From Planctomycetota bacterium (lineage in GTDB: Bacteria; Planctomycetota; UBA1135; JADKAF01): a stretch of 64,000 nt of DNA. Every line of letters begins with the position of its first letter. The stretch's first letter is position 1. The stretch covers positions 3,596,001 through 3,660,000 of the forward strand of contig JADKAF010000001.1 in NCBI GenBank assembly GCA_016719295.1, in the 5' to 3' direction. The translations under genes were made by a program, and so were the position numbers. A model generated the notes under the pieces. It had not been told where the DNA came from, made no database searches, and saw nothing but the letters and a program-made list of their open reading frames with translations. Shown here in pieces: positions 51,894 to 61,500 of this stretch.

Positions 51894-53339
51894 ATGACGC
51901 ACTCGTTCGCTCGCCTCGCTCCGTTCGGCCTCGCGTGTGCGCTCGCGGCGCCCTTCGGAACAGGCGCGGAGCAAGACGGCGCTGCGGAGGAAGAGGTCGC
52001 GCGGCACGCGCACCGCACCCTGGCGCCCGCCTCTGCCGATGAGCGGGTCCAGTGGGTCTCGGACGAGGCGGCCCCCGGCGGCGAGCTGGTCGTGGCGCTG
52101 CTCGCGCTCGAGGAGGCTCTGGGGGATCGCGCCGCGCGCGCGCGCTTCGACGCGGCGACGGCGCGAGCGCTCGAGCGGATCGGCTCCGGAGGCCGCATCG
52201 CCGTCGCGCCGCGCGAAGTGGCTCCGACGCAGATCTCGCCGGCCGCGCTCTACCTCGATCTCGGTCGCCTCGCTCGACGCCTCGGCGAGCGCGGGCTCGC
52301 CTTCGAACGAGAGCTCCCGCTGCGCGCTTGCGGCGGACGGCGGGCGGCATGGGTCTTCGTCCGCGGCGCTCCGCTCGCGCCGCTCGACGTGGAGACCCTC
52401 CCGAAGCTCCCCGCGGCGCTCGGTGGCCAGCGCTTCGGCCTGCTGGCGGAGGCGCCCTCGCGCGCCGCCGCCGCGAGCGCGCTCCACCGGCGCGGCCTCG
52501 AGGACGGTGTCGAGGAATGGCTGCTCGACGAGCGCTGGGCTCCCGACGAGGAGCCGGCGGCGCTCGCGGCACCGCGCCTCGAGACGCGGCGCTTCCGCAG
52601 CGGGAGCGACGGAGCCGTCGAGCCGCGCGAGCGGCTGAACGGCGTCCTCGTGGTCGATGCGCTCCACGGCGCCCTGGACCGCGTGGCCTTGCTCGATGCG
52701 ATCCACGCGGCGCTCGCGCCGGATGGCCAGCTCTGGATCCTCGAGCGCACGACGGTCGAGCGCCGGACGGCTCTCGAGGACAGCGCGAAGCGCAGCCTCG
52801 AGCCGCGCCGGCTCTTCCGAGAGCTCGTGGCCGCGGGCTTCGCGGTGCGCGCGATCGAAGAGCGCGAAGGCGCGGTGCATGTCTTCGCCGCGCGCGCGGC
52901 GCGTGCGCCCGCGCGAGGAAGGGACCGCGGCATCGAGCCCTGGTCCGAGCGCTGGAGCGCGCTCGGGCTCGCGCAGCTGAGCTCGGCGCATGTCGTCGGC
53001 ACGCACGCCTTGCTCGGCGCGGCGGACCTCCGCGCCCTCGGCACCCCGACCGTGAGCAGCGATCCGTGGATGGGTCCCGCCGCACCGGTGCCGCTCGTGC
53101 TCGTCGCGAGCTGGTCGCGCCATCCAGCCCCGGCCCTCTTCCTCGACCGACCGGAGGCGATGATCCTCGCGGGAGGTTGGCTCGCGCTCGTCCACGACCT
53201 CACGGCAGAGGCCGCCCCAGCGTTCGCGGATCCCGACGCGATCACGGCGCTGCAGCCGGCGCTTCGATTCGAAGCCGAGCTCGCCGGAGCCGCGCTGGGC
53301 TGGCCCGATGCCGCGCTCTGGCTCTTCCGTCGGCCGTGA
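51894..53339 (+). CDS. Secreted protein of unknown function with methyltransferase-like centre
   Basis: Protein of 481 residues with a probable signal peptide (LAPFGLACALAAPFGTGA). I do not recognise a family. The middle contains RLNGVLVVDALHGALDRVALLDAIHAALAPDGQLWILE, here cited only as its core LLDAIHAALAPDGQLWILE, which resembles the post-motif strand-helix of class I SAM methyltransferases (LxxxxxxLxPGGxLxIxE). No glycine-rich SAM-binding motif is evident. The rest is Ala/Arg/Leu-rich. It is divergent from the sugar transporter and lies 200 bp upstream of the first giant peptidase. Confidence 0.6.
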   Translation: MTHSFARLAPFGLACALAAPFGTGAEQDGAAEEEVARHAHRTLAPASADERVQWVSDEAAPGGELVVALLALEEALGDRAARARFDAATARALERIGSGGRIAVAPREVAPTQISPAALYLDLGRLARRLGERGLAFERELPLRACGGRRAAWVFVRGAPLAPLDVETLPKLPAALGGQRFGLLAEAPSRAAAASALHRRGLEDGVEEWLLDERWAPDEEPAALAAPRLETRRFRSGSDGAVEPRERLNGVLVVDALHGALDRVALLDAIHAALAPDGQLWILERTTVERRTALEDSAKRSLEPRRLFRELVAAGFAVRAIEEREGAVHVFAARAARAPARGRDRGIEPWSERWSALGLAQLSSAHVVGTHALLGAADLRALGTPTVSSDPWMGPAAPVPLVLVASWSRHPAPALFLDRPEAMILAGGWLALVHDLTAEAAPAFADPDAITALQPALRFEAELAGAALGWPDAALWLFRRP

Positions 53340-53539
53340 AGCGGTCAGCAAAGTGCTGAGTTCGCCGAACGGAGACTCCCCGCACGGAACTCCAGCGGAA
53401 TAGCATCGTGTTCGGTTCGCGACGCCTACCCGCTTCTGCTCCGCAGCACTGACTGCGCGAGCCAGCTTCGCACGCAAGCGCCTCGTGTTCCCTGCCGCAT
53501 TCCCGGCGGCAGCCGTCCGTCCCCTGGTTGGAGTCCCTC

Positions 53540-56500
53540 ATGAAGCCCCATCGCTTCGGGTCTCTGCGCTGGTCTCGCACCGCGCTCGCGCTGTTCGGCA
53601 GCGCGGCGCTCGTGCATGCGCAAGAGCCCGCCGGTCCGATCGAGCCCATTCAAACGCCGGAAGTCTTCCGCGACGCCGGCCCGGCACCGACCGCAGTGCC
53701 CGTCGACATGCGCGGCCAAGAAGGTCCTCTCACCATCGTGGAGTGGCCGGCCGAAGCACGGCCCGACGAGTTCTACCGCTACGACAAGTCCGGCGAAGAG
53801 CTCCAGTCGATCCCGCAGGAGTTCCTCGGCAATCCCTACTTCCTGGGCTTCGCGAAGAACCTCTACCGTCCGCCCGCGGGCGAGCGCGTCGATCCGCTGC
53901 TCGTCCAGCGCTTGGTGCAAGCGCAGGTCGACGGTGAGCAGATCGCGCAGACCTGGGCCTTCGTGATGATCGAGGGCCGCGACACCGCCGAGAAGCGCGA
54001 TCGCATCGCCTCGCTCGGCGTGAAGCTGCTCCGCTACCATCCGAACAACTGCTACAGCGCGCGCATCCCGCTCGATCGCTTGCTCGAGCTCTCGGAGATG
54101 CCCGAGGTCCACTGGGTGGGCTATCCGCGCACGTCGCAGAAGATGCACTTCAACCTGCGCGCCGGCATCGAGCAGGGCTGGCTCTGGGGTGAGATCCCGG
54201 TGTGGGTGAACCTCTACGAGAGCGATCTCGGCCCCGCGAGCGTCAAGGTCGCCGGACCGCTGCCCGTCGAGGCGGAGCCCGGCGGCATCCTGCGCGACGG
54301 CAACCCCGAGGCCGCGGGCTACGAGTGGCAGACGAACAGCGCGCTGCTCGAGCAGTTGAAGCAGCTCGGCTTCAAGCCGAAGCGCTACTACGAGAACATC
54401 GACGCCTACGAAGGCACCGTCGACATCTCCAGCATCGATCGCATCGCCTTGCTGGAGAAAGTGCAGCACGTCGAGTGGTCGCCGCTGCTCGAAGCCGGTC
54501 ACGATCGGCACATCCCGCAGGTCGGCCAGGACTACCAACGCGAGTCGACGCGCGTGCTCACGAACACGATCGGCATCGCCGACTCGGGCTTCGCTCAGCA
54601 GCTCCACGTCGACATCGGCGTCTGGGGTGTCGGCTGGAGCTACTGGACCGGCGGCTGCGGCAGCGTCTGGTGCGATGAAGCCGGTGAGGGCTATCACGGG
54701 TCCCATACGCTGGGCACGATCCTCGGCAACGGCAACGGGAACTCCATCTACCGCGGCACCTCGCCCTACAACGCGCGCACGCAGGCCCAGCGCCTCTTCG
54801 CGGTGAAGGGCTACACCTACAGCGCGTTCCAGCACTACCGGAACTCGTACAACGATGGCTCGGTCACGTCCCCGCGGCCCTTCCTCTCCAGCCACTCATG
54901 GCGCTCGGGCGGCTGCGGCGGCACGCCGTCGGCCGCGCTGAACTGGATCGGCAGCGAGTCGGGCGCGCGTACGACCGACGACGAGGTCTTCCAGTACAAC
55001 CAGCTCTACGTCTTCTGCGGCGGCAACGAAGGCGACTGCGCCGGCGGCTGCGGCGTCGCCGGGACGATGGGCATCCCGTCGGTGGCCAAGAACGCGCTCA
55101 CCGTGGGCGCCGTCTGGGATGACGTGACGAGCGAAGGCGAAGTCGGTGTCGCCACCTGCTTCTCCTCCAACGGTCCCTGCGGCGACGGCCGCTGGAAGCC
55201 GAACGTCGTGGCCCCGGGCTGCAATACGACCTCGGTGAACGGCGCGACTTCGAATGGCTACTCGTCGAAGTGCGGCTGCTCGATGGCCACGCCGATGACG
55301 GCGGGCGTCCTCTCGGGCGCGGCGGATAAGTACGGCTGGAACTGGTCCTCGATGGCCCGCGCTTGGGCCATGGGCACGGCCGTGAGCTGGCAGGATGGAG
55401 CGGGCTCCAACCTGAATCGCTATGGCCTCGGCCGCATCTCCGCGGTGAAGGCCCAGGAAGGCGGCGGGTCGTATCCCTGGGTCCGCAGCTGGTCCGGGAG
55501 CACGATCACGAGCGAGACCGACACGATGGACATCTCCGTCGGCTCCGGCTGCACACGGCTCGTCGTCGTGCTCACCTGGGACGACCCGCAATCGTCCGCG
55601 GGCGCCAGCCGCGCGATCGTGAACGACATCGACCTCTGGATCGACCAGGAGCCGTTCAGCGCGTCGGGCAACGCCGGCGAATGGGCCTCGACCTCCGTCG
55701 TGCAGAGCGTCGAGCACGAGGTGATCAACAACCCCGCGGCGGGGAACTACCGCCTGAAGGTCTACCCCTACGCGAACTCGACGACGAACCTGCGTTGGGG
55801 CCTCTTCGCCATCGCGATCTACGGCGACACGACGCCCACGGGCTCGCTCGCCGCAGCCGTTTCGGACAGCTACATCCAGCCGGGCCAGAACATCACGGTC
55901 GGTGTGACGGCCGAAACGGCCGCCTACATCGCGACCAACGTCTACCTCGACAAGGGGACGCACACCGGCTTCACGCAGACGGCCGCCGAGACCACCCTGA
56001 AGGACGGTCAGGTCATCGACACGAACTTCAGCGACACGACGCTCGGTGACATCGTCGCGATCGGGAACGCCGCGCGCACCGCGACCTACACCTTCAATGC
56101 CTCCAGCACGACCGATGCGGTCCGCACGCTGAACTGGCAGGCGCGCTCGGACAACTGGGGCACGCGCAACGTCTCGGCGACGGTCACCGTCGACGGCACG
56201 GCGCCCCCCACCGCCTCGGGCCTCGTCTCGACCTCGCATACCGTGAACGCGTGGCGCAACAACCGCTCGATCTCGTTCGCTTGGTCGCAGCCGGCCGACA
56301 ACCTCTCGGGAGTCGACGGCTACGGCGAGTTCTGGTCGACTGCGAATCCGACCGGCGTAGGCGCAACGCAGGACTTCGGCGTCGCGACCTCGCGCACGAT
56401 CGACGTCGGCGCGGACTACAGCAACGTCTACTACGGCCTGCGCACGGTCGATCGCTCGGGCAATTGGAGCGGTGAGGTGACCGTCGGTCCGTACCGCATC

Positions 56501-58129
56501 GACACGGTCCTGCCGGCTCTACCCGCCAATCTGCGCTCGACCTCGCACACCCTCGGCGCGTGGACCAACGACGCGACGATCGACTTCGCGTGGAACGCCG
56601 CGATCGATGATCGATCGGGCGTGGACGGCTACGGCGATGCGTGGGGCATCGCTCCCGGTGTGGGCGTCGCCAACGCGAAGGACCACGAGGAGACGACGCT
56701 GGCGCGCACGCTGAGCCTCACCACGGGCTCCTGGTATTACGCCCTGAAGACCGTCGACAACGCCGGCAACTGGACGAGCACCACGACGGAGGTCGGTCCG
56801 TATCGCATCGACCTCATCGCACCGGCGGGGCCGACGGGCCTCACGTCTCCGACGCACACGCTCAACGCGTGGACGTCGAACTTCGCGGTGACGATCAACT
56901 GGACCCCCGCGACGGACGCGCACTCGGGGCTCGCGGGCTACGACACGGTGTTCGATCGCAGTCCGGGCACCATCCTCACCGGCGCGATCGATACGGGCGC
57001 TGGCGCGATCTCGCGCTCCGCCAACCTCGCCACCGATCCGCTCGGTTGGTACTTCCACATCGCGCCGCGCGACAACGCGGGCAACTACGGACTGACGCAG
57101 CACATCGGTCCGTTCCTGATCGACGCGAACGCGCCGACCGGCGTCACCAACCTGAGCTCGCCGACGCATCCGGTCGGCGTTTGGACCAGCCAATCTTCGG
57201 TGCAGGTGACTTGGTCGCCCGCGACCGACACGGCCTCCGGCCTCGCGGGCTATCTCTCCCTCTGGGACCAGGTGTCCAACACCGATCCCGCGGGCGCGAC
57301 GAACCTCGGGCCCGGTGCGACCGGGCAGACCAGTGGCATCGCGAACAGCGCGAACGACTGGTACTTCCATCTGAAGGCTCGCGACCGCGCCGGCAACTGG
57401 GGTGCGGTGCGCCACCTCGGTCCGATCCGCATCGACACGGCGCAGCCGAACGGCAGCGTGGTGATCGACAGCGGGAATGCCTCGGCGACGACCCTGGCCG
57501 TCAGCCTGGCTCTCACGGCGACCGATGCCCACTCGGGCGTCGATCAGATCCGCCTGCGCAATGACGGCGGAGCGTTCTCGGCATGGATGCCGTTCGCGGC
57601 CAACATGGCCTGGAACCTCACCAACAACGGAGGTTCCTCGGGCACGGGCACGCGCACGGTGACGCTCGAGATCCGCGATCGCGCGGGCAACGTGCGCAGC
57701 GTCTCCGACGCGATCTACTACTACGTGCCGGTGACCTACTTCGGCTCGTCGTGCGCGGGCTCGCTCGGGCAGCCGAGCTTCCTCGTGTCGGGGATCCCGG
57801 GTCTCGGACGCAATGTGTCGTTCGTTCCGGGGAACTCCGCGGCACCGCTGGCCGCCCTCTACCTGGGCGTCAGCAACACGGTCTGGGGCGGCATTCCGCT
57901 GCCGCTGGATCTCGGGTTCCTCGACCCGGCGTCGACGGGCTGCCTGCTCAACGTCTCGCTCGACCTCACGGTGTACTCCGGGCCGCGCGCGCCGGTGAAC
58001 ATCACCGTGCCGCTCGACGGGACGATCGTGGGCATCCCGCTCTTCTACCAGTGGCACCTCTTCGGTGACCCGACCGGGAAGCTGGTGGTGACCACGCGCG
58101 GAGCGCGAGTCGTGGCCAGCGACCTCTGA
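53540..58129 (+). CDS. Giant secreted S8 (subtilisin-family) peptidase with Fn3-like repeats, copy 1
   Basis: Exported serine peptidase of 1529 residues. A signal peptide (ALFGSAALVHAQ) and a propeptide-like region of about 310 residues precede the S8 domain, with Asp in GIADSGFA (D348), His in YHGSHTLG (H386) and Ser in CGCSMATPMTAG (S581; the usual GTSMA reads GCSMA). The catalytic domain has about 11 Cys. A beta-sandwich P-like domain follows (about 650-880), then four Fn3-like repeats (888-1300), an Ig-like module and a C-terminal module starting YFGSSCAGSLGQPSF. GGAG lies near the ATG. A strong terminator follows. Copy 2 is immediately downstream. Confidence 0.9.
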   Translation: MKPHRFGSLRWSRTALALFGSAALVHAQEPAGPIEPIQTPEVFRDAGPAPTAVPVDMRGQEGPLTIVEWPAEARPDEFYRYDKSGEELQSIPQEFLGNPYFLGFAKNLYRPPAGERVDPLLVQRLVQAQVDGEQIAQTWAFVMIEGRDTAEKRDRIASLGVKLLRYHPNNCYSARIPLDRLLELSEMPEVHWVGYPRTSQKMHFNLRAGIEQGWLWGEIPVWVNLYESDLGPASVKVAGPLPVEAEPGGILRDGNPEAAGYEWQTNSALLEQLKQLGFKPKRYYENIDAYEGTVDISSIDRIALLEKVQHVEWSPLLEAGHDRHIPQVGQDYQRESTRVLTNTIGIADSGFAQQLHVDIGVWGVGWSYWTGGCGSVWCDEAGEGYHGSHTLGTILGNGNGNSIYRGTSPYNARTQAQRLFAVKGYTYSAFQHYRNSYNDGSVTSPRPFLSSHSWRSGGCGGTPSAALNWIGSESGARTTDDEVFQYNQLYVFCGGNEGDCAGGCGVAGTMGIPSVAKNALTVGAVWDDVTSEGEVGVATCFSSNGPCGDGRWKPNVVAPGCNTTSVNGATSNGYSSKCGCSMATPMTAGVLSGAADKYGWNWSSMARAWAMGTAVSWQDGAGSNLNRYGLGRISAVKAQEGGGSYPWVRSWSGSTITSETDTMDISVGSGCTRLVVVLTWDDPQSSAGASRAIVNDIDLWIDQEPFSASGNAGEWASTSVVQSVEHEVINNPAAGNYRLKVYPYANSTTNLRWGLFAIAIYGDTTPTGSLAAAVSDSYIQPGQNITVGVTAETAAYIATNVYLDKGTHTGFTQTAAETTLKDGQVIDTNFSDTTLGDIVAIGNAARTATYTFNASSTTDAVRTLNWQARSDNWGTRNVSATVTVDGTAPPTASGLVSTSHTVNAWRNNRSISFAWSQPADNLSGVDGYGEFWSTANPTGVGATQDFGVATSRTIDVGADYSNVYYGLRTVDRSGNWSGEVTVGPYRIDTVLPALPANLRSTSHTLGAWTNDATIDFAWNAAIDDRSGVDGYGDAWGIAPGVGVANAKDHEETTLARTLSLTTGSWYYALKTVDNAGNWTSTTTEVGPYRIDLIAPAGPTGLTSPTHTLNAWTSNFAVTINWTPATDAHSGLAGYDTVFDRSPGTILTGAIDTGAGAISRSANLATDPLGWYFHIAPRDNAGNYGLTQHIGPFLIDANAPTGVTNLSSPTHPVGVWTSQSSVQVTWSPATDTASGLAGYLSLWDQVSNTDPAGATNLGPGATGQTSGIANSANDWYFHLKARDRAGNWGAVRHLGPIRIDTAQPNGSVVIDSGNASATTLAVSLALTATDAHSGVDQIRLRNDGGAFSAWMPFAANMAWNLTNNGGSSGTGTRTVTLEIRDRAGNVRSVSDAIYYYVPVTYFGSSCAGSLGQPSFLVSGIPGLGRNVSFVPGNSAAPLAALYLGVSNTVWGGIPLPLDLGFLDPASTGCLLNVSLDLTVYSGPRAPVNITVPLDGTIVGIPLFYQWHLFGDPTGKLVVTTRGARVVASDL
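56201..57440 (+). repeat. Four Fn3-like repeats in peptidase copy 1
   Basis: Four units of about 100 residues, each starting near a SxTHTxxxW-type strand (STSHTVNAW, STSHTLGAW, SPTHTLNAW, SPTHPVGVW), then W..A.D..SG..GY, and ending DxxGNW...GP.RID. They occur in the same order as in copy 2. Confidence 0.85.
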
Positions 58130-58270
58130 GATGCGGAGCGAGCATCGACGCTACGGTCTCTCTGGTGCCGGTTGGCGCAGCGCCTGACGGCGCTGCAGCT
58201 GTGGTTGCCATCCTGCCGCGGGCTCTCCCGAGTCCGCCGCAGCGCCCGCGCCTTAGCGCGGGGATCCGAC

Positions 58271-58314
58271 GCCGAAGGGCCCGGGGCCAACTCGCCCCGG
58301 GCCCTTCGGCTTTT
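58271..58314 (+). terminator. Strong intrinsic terminator of peptidase copy 1
   Basis: A perfect 16-bp stem (58271-58286 with 58295-58310), 8-nt loop CCAACTCG, then TTTT (58311-58314). It lies 142 bp after the stop of copy 1 and separates the two peptidase genes into independent transcripts. Confidence 0.88.
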
Positions 58315-58512
58315 CTGGGCGAAGGAAAGTGCAGATCGACCCGCGGAGCCGACCGGATTCTCGGTAACGGGCTAGGCTCGAAGCGGATTACCCCAGGAGT
58401 TGCTTCTTCTCGGGGCCCCGCTCGCGCTTCGCCTACTCGCGTGAGGAAGGCGTGCCCCCTCCGTCCGGAGACCGTGCGAGCGACTCCGTTCCGTCTGTAC
58501 TTCGGTGACCCG

Positions 58513-61500
58513 ATGATCCCGCTCCTCGCCCGCACTTGGCGCCTCCGCGCCTGGCGGCTCGCGGCCCTGATCGCGCTCGCGCCCTTCGCGCGCGCCCAGG
58601 AGCCCTCCGAGCCGACGCCTCTCCCGCCTGCCCCCGTCACTTCGCACAGCGACCCCGCCCTCGAGGATCGCTCGCCGCTCGTCGAGCCGGCGCGCGACGG
58701 AGTGAACGCCGGGGAAGGCACGGTCCATCCGATCGATGAGCTCGATCCGAGCGTCCCGCTGCCGATCCCCGCCGTCGTGGTGAGCGGCCCGATGGGCGAC
58801 GTCGAGATCCAGCCCGCCTCGGGGGATCCGAGCTTCCTCAGCTTCATCGCCGGCCCCTACTACCCGCCGAAGAGCGAGCGCATCGACCCCGCGCTGCTCG
58901 CCCTGCGCGCGAACCGCGCCGCCGTGGGCCGTCCGGCCGAAGAGCTCTTCTTCTGCGTGATGCTCTCGAAGCGCCTCTCGCCGCAGCTCGAGGACGAGAT
59001 CCGCTCGCTCGGCGCCCGCATCCTGGGCTTCGTCCCGCACCACTCCCTGCGCGTCGCGGCGGAGCCCGCGGCGATCGAGTCGCTCGCCGGTCACCCGGGT
59101 GTGCGTTGGGTGGGCCTGCCGAAGGCCTGGCAGAAGGTCCATCCCGATCTGCAGCAGCGCCTCGAGAAGACGCTGCCCACCGACGTGATCGACGTCATCG
59201 TCACGCTGCACGACGGCGATCTCGGCGCCGAGTCGACGTGGACCCCGGTGGGCGACGGCATGATCCGCGGCACGCGCCCCGACGGCGTCTACGAGGAGCG
59301 CGTCGACGAGCAGCCGATCAAGCGCTGGACCTCCAACGGCTGGCAACAGCGCCGGCTCCAGGAGCTCGGCGTGATGATCGATCGCTACATCGAGGTGCCG
59401 CCTGGCTTCTACGCGCGCATCGTGCCGAGCCAGCTCGATGCGCTGCTGGCCCTCGATCACGTGCTCTTCGTCGAGGCGCTGATCCCGGATCGCCAGTTCC
59501 ATGGCGAATCCGTGCCGCAGGCAGGCGCCGACCGCGCGCGCGGCCTCTACCCGGGCGACACCAACAACGCCGCGATGATCGGCGTCATCGACTCGGGCCT
59601 CGAAGGCTCAGGCGGTACGGAGCCGGCACACCTCGCGCTCGACCACATCTTCGGCTGGGGCTGGACCCTCGAAGGCTCGCCGAGCCCGTGGGACGACCAG
59701 TGCGGCCACGGCTCGCACGTCGCCGGAACGATTCTCGGACGGCCGCCGGTCTCGACGGAGACGCACACGGGTCTCGCGCCGAACCTCGGCTTCGCCGCGA
59801 ACCGCCGCATCCGCAACGTGAAGATCTTCCCCAACCAGACTTGGGGACCGTGCGGATCTGCCTCCTCCGCGCACAACGATCGCTACGACAAGATGCGCGG
59901 GAACCTCGACGACGGGAACGGCAACATCTCGCCGCCGCCGCACGCGATCAACAACTCCTGGGGCTCGAGCGGCTCGTGGACCGGCACGGAGTCGCAGTGC
60001 GTGACTCTCGACAGCGAGGTCTGGGTCTACGATCAGCTCTACTGCTTCGCCGCCGGAAACGACGGCAGCGGCGCCGGCACGATCGGTCGCCCCGCGGTAG
60101 CGAAGAACGCCTTCACCGTGGGCAGCCTCGACGACTTCGAGAACGGCGCGATCGACCCGGGTGCGCTCTCCAGCTTCTCGAGCCGCGGTCCCTGCGCCGA
60201 CGGGCGCTGGAAGCCGAACCTCGCCGCCCCGGGCCGCTGGATCCGCTCGGTCGACGCGCGCACGGATACGAACAACAACAACTACGTCGACTTCCAGGGC
60301 ACTTCGATGGCGACGCCGCACATCACCGGCATCGCCGGGCAGCTCGCCGACCACTACGACTGGCTGCGCTACGCACCTCATCGCATGGCCGCGGTGATGA
60401 TGGGCACGGCCGCGACCGATGGGAACATCGCCCTCACGACCGAGGCCGATGCGCACCTCGACAACTTCGGCGCCGGCAAGATCGTCGCCGAGCGCGCGCA
60501 CTTCGTCGAAGGTGACTACGGCTGGCTCAACTGGGGCTTCACCCAGACGAACGGCTGGCACTCGGGTGACTTCACCGTGCCGAGCGGCACGACGCGCCTC
60601 GTGGTCTGCATGACCTACCACGAGCCCGCGCCCACGACGGGCGCTGGACAAGCGCTGGTGAAGAACATCGACCTCTACATCGACCGCGACCCGATCGATC
60701 CCGCCGGCAACACCGGCGAGTACACGGCGCAGCAGAGCTCGATCGACAACACCGAGATCCGCCACGTCGTGAATCCGCCTGCAGGACCCTGGCGTTGGAA
60801 GACCTGGCCGACGACGGCGAGCGGCAGCGCGCGCGTCAGCGTCCACGTCATGTTCGTCACCGCGGACGATTCCCCGACGCTGAACCTCTCGGTCGCCGCG
60901 GCGGACCAGTACGTGCAGCCGAGCGAGCAGGTCGATGTCACCGCGACCGTGTCGCCGAGCGACTACTTCGCCCAAGACGTCTTCCTCGAGAGCTCGGGCA
61001 CGACGACCGGTCGGACGCTCCACAACGTGACCGCCGGCCTGCTCGACGGCCGCACCGCCGGGTTGCTCGACAATCAACAGGCCGGCCTCGACGTGCTCGT
61101 GGGAACGACCGAAGACGACGCTCCGCGCGACGCCACTTGGACCGTCTCCTACTCCACCGAAGGCGTGAAGTCCTTCTCCGTCACGGGCTCGGCCGATGCG
61201 CTGAGCAGCGTGAACAGCGCGGTGAACATCACCGTCGATGGCACGGCGCCCTCCGCGGCGACGGGCCTCGCTTCCACCACGCACACGATCGGCCAGTGGT
61301 CGAACAGCCGGAACCTCACCTTCACCTGGTCGCAAGCCGCAGACAACCTCTCCGGCAACGACGGCTACGGCGAGTTCTGGGCCTCGACCAATCCTCCGGG
61401 CGTCGGAGCCACGCGAGACTTCGCCGCGACGACGACGCGCAGCATCGCCGTCACGAGCGACTACGACACGCTCTACTACGGCCTGCGCACGGTCGACCGC

